A stretch of 10,131 nt of DNA, taken from Enteropsectra breve. Taxonomy: Eukaryota; Microsporidia. Shown in pieces: positions 4,752-10,131 of the stretch; position 1 is the first letter of the stretch; the number at the start of each line of letters is the position of its first letter. The notes under the pieces were generated by a model. It worked only from the letters and a program-made list of their open reading frames with translations, made no database searches and was not told where the DNA came from. The translations under genes were made by a program, and so were the position numbers. The stretch covers positions 1 through 10,131 of the forward strand of contig JALPMN010000474.1 in NCBI GenBank assembly GCA_024243835.1. Direction: 5' to 3'.

Positions 4752-7700
4752 TCAAATATTCTCTCTTATTATATTGCTCAGTCCCTCAATAAACACCTCC
4801 TCCAGCTTCTCTATATCATCCACAATGCAGTACGGCATCTTAAAGTTATCCAGATATTTGTTTATAAACACCTTGTTCTCAATAAGACTCACTTTGCTCA
4901 TGTTCCTGATATTTCCCCTGTCGATCATCACCACCAGGAAGTTGCTTTTATAAAATCCTGAATTCTCAAATATTCCGTCCGTAAGGATGATGTTTATTCC
5001 GTCGTTGAACTGTTCTGCCCAGTCGATATTTGTGGCTGTTTCAGTAAAGTCCAGTCTGAGCTCAGAATCTTTTTTGCTAAAAGAGCTGTTTGTATTCTCA
5101 ATGCTCAGCTCCGACAAAACCTGCCCAAATCTGTAAATCTTCACTTCCACTCCCAGCATTCCAAATGCCTCTCTTATCATGTAGTAAATATCCCCCAGCA
5201 TAGAAACAATCCTTTCATCCGCCATGCTCCTGCTGTTGTCAATAAACAGCCTTAAAACATACTCGTTTTTATCGCTTCTTTCTCTCTTCATCCAGATCTT
5301 ATCTTTTCTGAAGTCACTCGCAATGTACGGAATAAGCCTCTTTAGGTTTAGCTTCTTTCCCTTTTTGTATCCGCCCCTGTATTTTGTATTTTTATTATTC
5401 TCCAGTAGTGTTCTTAGCAGCAGTCCCAGCTTTTTATAGTCCCTGGTACTTTCCAGCATTTCCACTTTCTTCTCAACACCCTTTCCATCGCCCTTCTCTC
5501 CTGATCCTTCCTTCATCGCTTCTCCATCTCCCTCTTTCACTCCATCCATATTCTCCTCATTGTCTCCACCCCCTACTCTGCTCTCGTAGTTTGTAGCACT
5601 GGTGCATGTTTGTTCTAAATTGAGATTCTCTTCTTTCCATTTATAGTCCATGGGTGCATCATCGCTATTACTATCATTATTACTATTGTTATTTATATCA
5701 TTACTGTTATTATCGTTATTACTATCATTATTTATATCATCATTATCCTCAGATTCATTAGTACTATCATTCATTTCTTCATTAGTACTATCATTCATAA
5801 CTTCATTCATATCTTCATTATCTTCTTTTATATCTCCAATATCTTCTTCATTATCATTAATATTATCTTCCTTTATATCATTATCATTATCATTATTAAT
5901 AATATTATCATTATCATTAATATCATCATTATCATTTTCATCATTGTTATTAGCACTAGTCTCTTTTCCATCTACAGCACTCGATGCCTCATCATTCTCT
6001 CCAGATACACTTTCCAGCTCACCCTCATTATCCATATCAACTCCTTCCTCTCCATCATTCCCTTTATTCTCATCATACTCATCAACAATATCATCCTCTT
6101 CTATTTTATCCTCAATGTTATTCTCTCCCTCTCCCTTGCCCAGTCCACTGCCCTCCTGAGGCTCACTGTATTTATAAGACTCACTGAGCTTGTAAATGTA
6201 AAACAGCATTGGGGGATACGGACAGTCAATAGCAATGCTGTTCAGATGGATTAGAATATCAACAGTATCTTTTTCCAGAAGCTTTCCCTTTATGTTATTG
6301 ATGGAATTAACGAAGACCTTGCTGAGCATTATATCGCAGCTGTTAAACAGGCTCATTTTCTTTTTCTTATTATCTTTATTATCTAGAGCATCTTCTGTAT
6401 TTGCAAGAAGAATGTTCCGGGGTATCGGCCTTCTGAAGAAATAATTCACCAGCTCATTCATCTCAATTGCCTTGTTTTCCTGTGCTTTTCTTTTAGGGCT
6501 TATTTTCTCTAGCAGCTGATAAATCTCTGGCTCCACTTTGGAGTCTTTTATGTTCTTGGCTCTTCTTATCCATTCATCCGAGTCATCATCAGCATTAAGG
6601 CGATTATTTTTAAAGGCCTTGGTGTCTCTATCAATACATTCACTCTTATTAATATTATTTATGCTATTATTAATACTATTTATGCTATCATTCATATTAT
6701 TCATGCTATTATAAACATTATTCATATTATTAATACTGTTTATGCTATGACTACCATAATCCTTTTTATGAGGCTCAATCAGGCGCTCTATCTCCATCAC
6801 ATTCACCACCGGCTGCATCAAGAACCGTTCAGTGTATTTTTCTAAAGTATTCTCATAGTGTGATGGATCTTTGGAAAGCATATTCTCAACCTCATTGCGC
6901 TTCTTGGCTGCTGTTCTTTCGATCTCAAAGGCCTTGAACTTCAGAATGCAGTTGTAAAGCATAACAACTGATTCTTTTCTAATTCCTTCAATATTCTTTT
7001 CGATATTCTCATAGTTATACTTTTTTCTATTACTCGCTACTCTGAATATTTCTTCAGCAAAGAACATACGGTCCAGATACTCATAGACACAGCAGTCCAT
7101 AAAATACCTTTCAGAGATCTCAATACTGAATTTATTTTCCAGCATTGTGTGCAGCAGGTACATGAAGTACCTGTAGTTTCTGTCCAGAGCAACAGCTTCT
7201 TTACTCTTGTATTTATTTCTCAAGAATTCCACAATCTGCTCTTCAGCACACAAATCTACCATGATTTTATTTTCACTCTGCTCAGTTGAGTACCTGTCTA
7301 TTATTTCCTCTATTTTACTGAAAAGAGGCATGTCTGCGAAGATGCTGTTCTTAAAGAGTGCTGCAATGCTGTCCTTAGCATTTCTGCTATGAAGCATGTC
7401 AAGGCCCAGTGATTTAAAGGGCATATTTTCAATTACCTTAGGCGAGGTTTTCTTGGGGAAGATTTCTCTCAGACACTCATTAATAATAGTACAATCATTA
7501 GTAATAGTAAAATACTCATTTAGATCTAGCATTGTGCTGATATCCACATCTACCTTCTCATCATTGATCAGTGAATCCAGCAACAGCCTCTTTGCGTTAA
7601 GTACTTTGCCATTCATCCAATTGTAGATGTATTTAGAATATTCATTGCTGTTGTATTTGAATGAAATGCCCTTGAAAATAAGCAGCAGTGCCAAATCACT

Positions 7701-10131
7701 GTAAGTTTTAATCGAAACAGAACTGGGCCTGTCATTAGAAGTGATGTTTGTATATAGAGCATTCAAATATTGGGCATTGAAATATAAATTATGTTCACTG
7801 CAACGCATGCATCTCTCTCTATCAGCACCACTGTTTTTATTAATATCAATATTCTTATCAATGTTCTTATTAATATCATTGTTATTCAAGCCTATTAAAA
7901 TCATGTCAAACACATCTCTAAAGTCTTCAAGATACTCCCTAAGCTCTGCATTCTTCAGATACTCACAAAGCGTTATATTTCTTATTTTCTCCTTGAACCC
8001 ACTGTAGTCTCTTTTAAGCTTGTTATCAATTGCTATGATTTCATTTGTGTATTTTAAGCTTATTCCATCCAGTTTTTCCACTAATGACTTAATCTTATCA
8101 TGATCTCTGTTATTTCTATTAACATCATTTTTAATACCTTGCTTGATACCTTGCTTGCCATATTTATAAAGGCTCTTGAGGGCAATGGAAAGCTCCTCCA
8201 TTGCCCTGTTCTCTTCATCAGCCTGTCTGTTCATTATTTCTTTTCTCATAAGAATCAGTGGATCATCATTTTCCATCACATCCCGTTTATAGGACTGGTT
8301 TATAAAATCTCTATGATGGCTGTTATTATTACCATATTCAGATATAAAAGCGCTGTCTTCAAGCAGCGACAGTTTTGATGAAAACTCCATAAGCTCTGAT
8401 AGCTCATTCAGCTTCTTATTTCTTAAGCTCCTTATAAACAGAATTTTATATTCCTGGATGCATCTGGGCAGTGTGTTGCAGTTCAGCAGCTCTGAATCAA
8501 AATCAAGATTCTTTATCAGTGCGAGTGTGTATTTTAAACTAGCAGTGCTATCATTCATATCAATACTTTTATTTATAATTTTGATATGCTCAGATAAATT
8601 TGAAAGGCGCTGCCTGTAGTTTCTACCCAGCTCTACAGATACCTCACTGGCACTTCTGTACCGCTCCAGTGCCTCTCTGCTGTATTCCATATACTCTTTA
8701 TACTTTGGCTCGAATAGTTTGCTTATATCCTTTTCATACAGCAAGTTGCATATTGGCAGTCTGCTGCTCAGTTCTCCAGGCCATTCATTTCTGTATAAAT
8801 ATTTTCTGAGAATAATATCTAGACTTGGGATAGGAGTGAGACTGAGATTAGTGAATGAGCGATAGCAGCCATTATTTATAATACTATTCATAATGTTAAT
8901 ATCATTCATAATGTTAATATCATTCATAATGTTAATATCATTATGAAACAGCTTGTGGATGTCAATTGCGTTGTATTCTCCACTCAGCTCCACCTGCACA
9001 CAGCGGTCAATCAGCGCTGGCGACAGCCCATGGATATTCTCCACATTCAGAACAAATCTGCATTTTTCATTCACCGCAATCTCCGTTTCTACTCCTCTCT
9101 CATAAACCCGTATTGTTCTGTTTCCTTCAAACAGCGAATTCAGTCGGTCAAAAATACATTTATCAACCAACTCAGGACTGTTAAGCACAATAAGAGACTC
9201 GTTTCTCATTTCACTGATGATAATGCTGTCCTTCCAAACAAACATATTCTCGCTGCTGCTGATGTCCTGATCATCAGAGGCCTTGATGTACTGCCCCAGC
9301 AGATCGCAGATATCAGTCTCTTTGTTCAAATCAACAGATACCATTTTTAGTCCGAATAATGAAGACAGGAATCTCAAGGCTGAGAATTTGCCGGTGGGTC
9401 CAGTGAGAATCACAGGAACATTTTTTGTCAGTGCTTTGATAAAAAGCTCAAGAGAATTGATCTGTGAGTGGACCAGCACGAAGTTTCTATCAATAGAGCT
9501 GTATTTCACGGCTGTGTTATTTATTCTGAAGAATTTATCGTCCAGAGAATATGAGTATCCATGTTTATCTTTTATAATATGGATATTATTACTATTATCT
9601 TTATCTTTATCTATATTATTACTATTTTTATCTTCTATATCTATAATATCAATATTATCATTAGTGCTGTGAAGAACATTCATCTTTATGTTGTATCGAA
9701 GACTCTTGTCCCGCTCATACAAATACCCCACTCCATACCGGCTGTGAAGTATCTCCCTGATATCCTCCTCCCGATACTCCTCCATATAAATGCGGATGAA
9801 GCGATCAACAAAGGACTTGGGAAGCTCTTTACGGCCATTCGCTGCATTCGAGGGATTGAGGGTGCCAAACACCACGGTGCTGGGATGCATCTGAACATGT
9901 GTGTTGTTCACCAGGATGTTTCTCCTGTGGTCAAGAAGACTGTTAAGACCCTCAATCACACTCTGCGTACAGAGATTTATCTCATCGAGAATTATCCAGT
10001 AGCCGTTCCGTATGAACCGTACCAAGTCACTTTCAACAAACTCAATTGAATTATTTGTGGGTATAAAACTTCCAAGAAGATCTGATAGCTCAGTCTGTTC
10101 ACTGAGATTTATCCGCAGCAGAGGAATGTTC
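4752..10131 (-). CDS. MDN1: Midasin (Mdn1/Rea1), 3' part of the gene
   Basis: Dynein-like AAA+ ATPase that removes assembly factors from pre-60S ribosomes; 1792 codons are visible and the frame is open through the right edge, so the start lies outside. Numbering from the first visible codon: residues 6-20 RINLSEQTELSDLLG, Walker B WIILDEINL (D49, E50), sensor-1 TLNPS (N92) and GRKELPKSFVDRF (about 99-111) are textbook midasin AAA5. AAA6 follows (about 218-395), with a degenerate P-loop GPTGKFSAL (243-251) and Walker B-like LIVLNSPEL lacking the acidic residue. Next come a helical linker, a GSGLGKGEG motif that precedes a long Asp/Glu/Asn-rich arm (about 1320-1497), and the C-terminal MIDAS domain: DNSRS (from D1631), FTETATN and LTDG (D1718), which in yeast binds Ytm1 and Rsa4. 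The linker is much shorter than in yeast, and Asn-rich insertions interrupt the protein at several places. No introns are visible. Confidence 0.96.
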   Translation of the reverse strand, partial: NIPLLRINLSEQTELSDLLGSFIPTNNSIEFVESDLVRFIRNGYWIILDEINLCTQSVIEGLNSLLDHRRNILVNNTHVQMHPSTVVFGTLNPSNAANGRKELPKSFVDRFIRIYMEEYREEDIREILHSRYGVGYLYERDKSLRYNIKMNVLHSTNDNIDIIDIEDKNSNNIDKDKDNSNNIHIIKDKHGYSYSLDDKFFRINNTAVKYSSIDRNFVLVHSQINSLELFIKALTKNVPVILTGPTGKFSALRFLSSLFGLKMVSVDLNKETDICDLLGQYIKASDDQDISSSENMFVWKDSIIISEMRNESLIVLNSPELVDKCIFDRLNSLFEGNRTIRVYERGVETEIAVNEKCRFVLNVENIHGLSPALIDRCVQVELSGEYNAIDIHKLFHNDINIMNDINIMNDINIMNSIINNGCYRSFTNLSLTPIPSLDIILRKYLYRNEWPGELSSRLPICNLLYEKDISKLFEPKYKEYMEYSREALERYRSASEVSVELGRNYRQRLSNLSEHIKIINKSIDMNDSTASLKYTLALIKNLDFDSELLNCNTLPRCIQEYKILFIRSLRNKKLNELSELMEFSSKLSLLEDSAFISEYGNNNSHHRDFINQSYKRDVMENDDPLILMRKEIMNRQADEENRAMEELSIALKSLYKYGKQGIKQGIKNDVNRNNRDHDKIKSLVEKLDGISLKYTNEIIAIDNKLKRDYSGFKEKIRNITLCEYLKNAELREYLEDFRDVFDMILIGLNNNDINKNIDKNIDINKNSGADRERCMRCSEHNLYFNAQYLNALYTNITSNDRPSSVSIKTYSDLALLLIFKGISFKYNSNEYSKYIYNWMNGKVLNAKRLLLDSLINDEKVDVDISTMLDLNEYFTITNDCTIINECLREIFPKKTSPKVIENMPFKSLGLDMLHSRNAKDSIAALFKNSIFADMPLFSKIEEIIDRYSTEQSENKIMVDLCAEEQIVEFLRNKYKSKEAVALDRNYRYFMYLLHTMLENKFSIEISERYFMDCCVYEYLDRMFFAEEIFRVASNRKKYNYENIEKNIEGIRKESVVMLYNCILKFKAFEIERTAAKKRNEVENMLSKDPSHYENTLEKYTERFLMQPVVNVMEIERLIEPHKKDYGSHSINSINNMNNVYNSMNNMNDSINSINNSINNINKSECIDRDTKAFKNNRLNADDDSDEWIRRAKNIKDSKVEPEIYQLLEKISPKRKAQENKAIEMNELVNYFFRRPIPRNILLANTEDALDNKDNKKKKMSLFNSCDIMLSKVFVNSINNIKGKLLEKDTVDILIHLNSIAIDCPYPPMLFYIYKLSESYKYSEPQEGSGLGKGEGENNIEDKIEEDDIVDEYDENKGNDGEEGVDMDNEGELESVSGENDEASSAVDGKETSANNNDENDNDDINDNDNIINNDNDNDIKEDNINDNEEDIGDIKEDNEDMNEVMNDSTNEEMNDSTNESEDNDDINNDSNNDNNSNDINNNSNNDSNSDDAPMDYKWKEENLNLEQTCTSATNYESRVGGGDNEENMDGVKEGDGEAMKEGSGEKGDGKGVEKKVEMLESTRDYKKLGLLLRTLLENNKNTKYRGGYKKGKKLNLKRLIPYIASDFRKDKIWMKRERSDKNEYVLRLFIDNSRSMADERIVSMLGDIYYMIREAFGMLGVEVKIYRFGQVLSELSIENTNSSFSKKDSELRLDFTETATNIDWAEQFNDGINIILTDGIFENSGFYKSNFLVVMIDRGNIRNMSKVSLIENKVFINKYLDNFKMPYCIVDDIEKLEEVFIEGLSNIIRENI
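5645..5960. repeat. AT-trinucleotide microsatellite coding the midasin acidic arm
   Basis: A nearly continuous array of ATT/ATC-type triplets (TTATCATTA-like) that, on the minus strand, encodes Asn, Asp and Ile in the midasin acidic arm. All length changes keep the frame. A 24-bp period unit (TTCATTAGTACTATCATTCAT plus three bases) occurs twice at 5754-5774 and 5778-5798, giving the duplicated peptide MNDSTNE. Confidence 0.75.
6640..6750. repeat. Asn/Ile/Ser/Met-rich coding microsatellite in midasin linker
   Basis: Repeated TATTATTCATGCTATTAT-like triplets encode, on the minus strand, about 35 residues made almost only of Asn, Ile, Ser and Met. Flanking sequence is normal helical linker, so this is an in-frame insertion, probably a loop. 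Confidence 0.65.
7832..7890. repeat. Short Asn/Asp/Ile/Lys coding repeat in midasin
   Basis: Repeats of TTATTAATATCAATATTC type encode DINKNIDKNIDINKN-like residues on the minus strand. The insertion lies between two helical linker segments, directly beside a CxxC pair (CMRC), and stays in frame. Confidence 0.6.
8886..8939. repeat. Perfect 18-bp tandem repeat, three copies, coding
   Basis: ATTCATAATGTTAATATC is repeated exactly three times (8886-8903, 8904-8921, 8922-8939). On the minus strand it encodes three copies of the hexapeptide NDINIM at the end of AAA6. Perfect identity implies recent expansion, and copy-number differences between strains are expected. Confidence 0.9.
9575..9665. 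repeat. Asn/Asp/Ile/Lys coding repeat between AAA5 and AAA6
   Basis: ATTATTACTATTATCTTTATC-type triplets encode, on the minus strand, about 30 residues of Asn, Asp, Ile, Lys and Ser between the AAA5 small domain and the start of AAA6. The frame is kept. The position is one where midasins vary in length, so the insertion is probably a surface loop. Confidence 0.6.

Noticed and set aside
5650..6159. Plus-strand frame rich in Leu and Ser resembling a membrane protein
   Set aside because: It is the complement of the Asp/Asn/Glu triplet repeats of the midasin acidic arm; the hydrophobic look comes from the repeat.
8886..8939. CRISPR-like array
   Set aside because: Units are contiguous 18-mers with no spacers, inside a eukaryotic coding gene.
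10023..10025. TTG as the start of midasin
   Set aside because: The frame continues upstream to the window edge and encodes conserved AAA5 residues (RINLSEQTELSDLLG), so the gene is cut by the window, not started here.
9561..10049. Plus-strand open frame, 162 residues, opposite midasin AAA5
   Set aside because: Shadow of well-conserved midasin coding sequence, with an Ile/Phe-rich start from the triplet repeat.

Overview
The window looks like part of a microsporidian (fungus-related intracellular parasite) nuclear genome. The reasons are: one end of a clearly recognisable midasin (Mdn1/Rea1) gene, so the organism is a eukaryote; AT-rich DNA; genes without visible introns; short spacers; AATAAA signals lying on or right after stop codons; and CCC or AAATTT motifs directly before start codons, as described for microsporidian genes. 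The species cannot be named from this sequence. Asparagine-rich insertions in midasin and a decayed gene suggest a lineage less streamlined than Encephalitozoon.

Layout: (1) 1-136, a leader with a 10-bp inverted repeat and the 5' signals of the first gene. (2) 137-2229 (+), a gene of about 700 codons for a probably secreted, unrecognised protein. It is broken by a one-base frameshift at an A-run near 660-665 and by one in-frame TAA at 1087-1089, so it is most likely a pseudogene (or carries two sequence errors). (3) 2230-2924, a spacer of about 700 bp with an AATAAA signal, hairpins, an imperfect 27-bp tandem repeat and traces of decayed coding sequence on both strands. (4) 2925-4079 (+), an intact 384-residue protein that I read as a TBC-domain Rab GTPase-activating protein, because it has both the arginine-finger motif IxxDxxR and the glutamine-finger motif YxQ. 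(5) 4303-4485 (+), a 60-residue, probably secreted, Arg/Ala-rich protein of unusually high GC. (6) 4486-4751, a convergent spacer with short tandem repeats and a hairpin. (7) 4752-10131 (-), the 3' 1792 codons of midasin, open through the right edge of the window.

Midasin is the giant dynein-like AAA+ protein that strips assembly factors (Ytm1, Rsa4) from pre-60S ribosomes. The visible part holds most of AAA5, all of AAA6, the helical linker, the acidic Asp/Glu/Asn-rich arm and the C-terminal MIDAS (VWA-like) domain. AAA6 appears catalytically dead (shortened P-loop, Walker B Asp replaced by Asn), while AAA5 and the MIDAS motif look intact. The genes have no evident common pathway: midasin serves ribosome assembly, the TBC protein membrane traffic, and the two proteins with signal peptides probably act outside the parasite cytoplasm.
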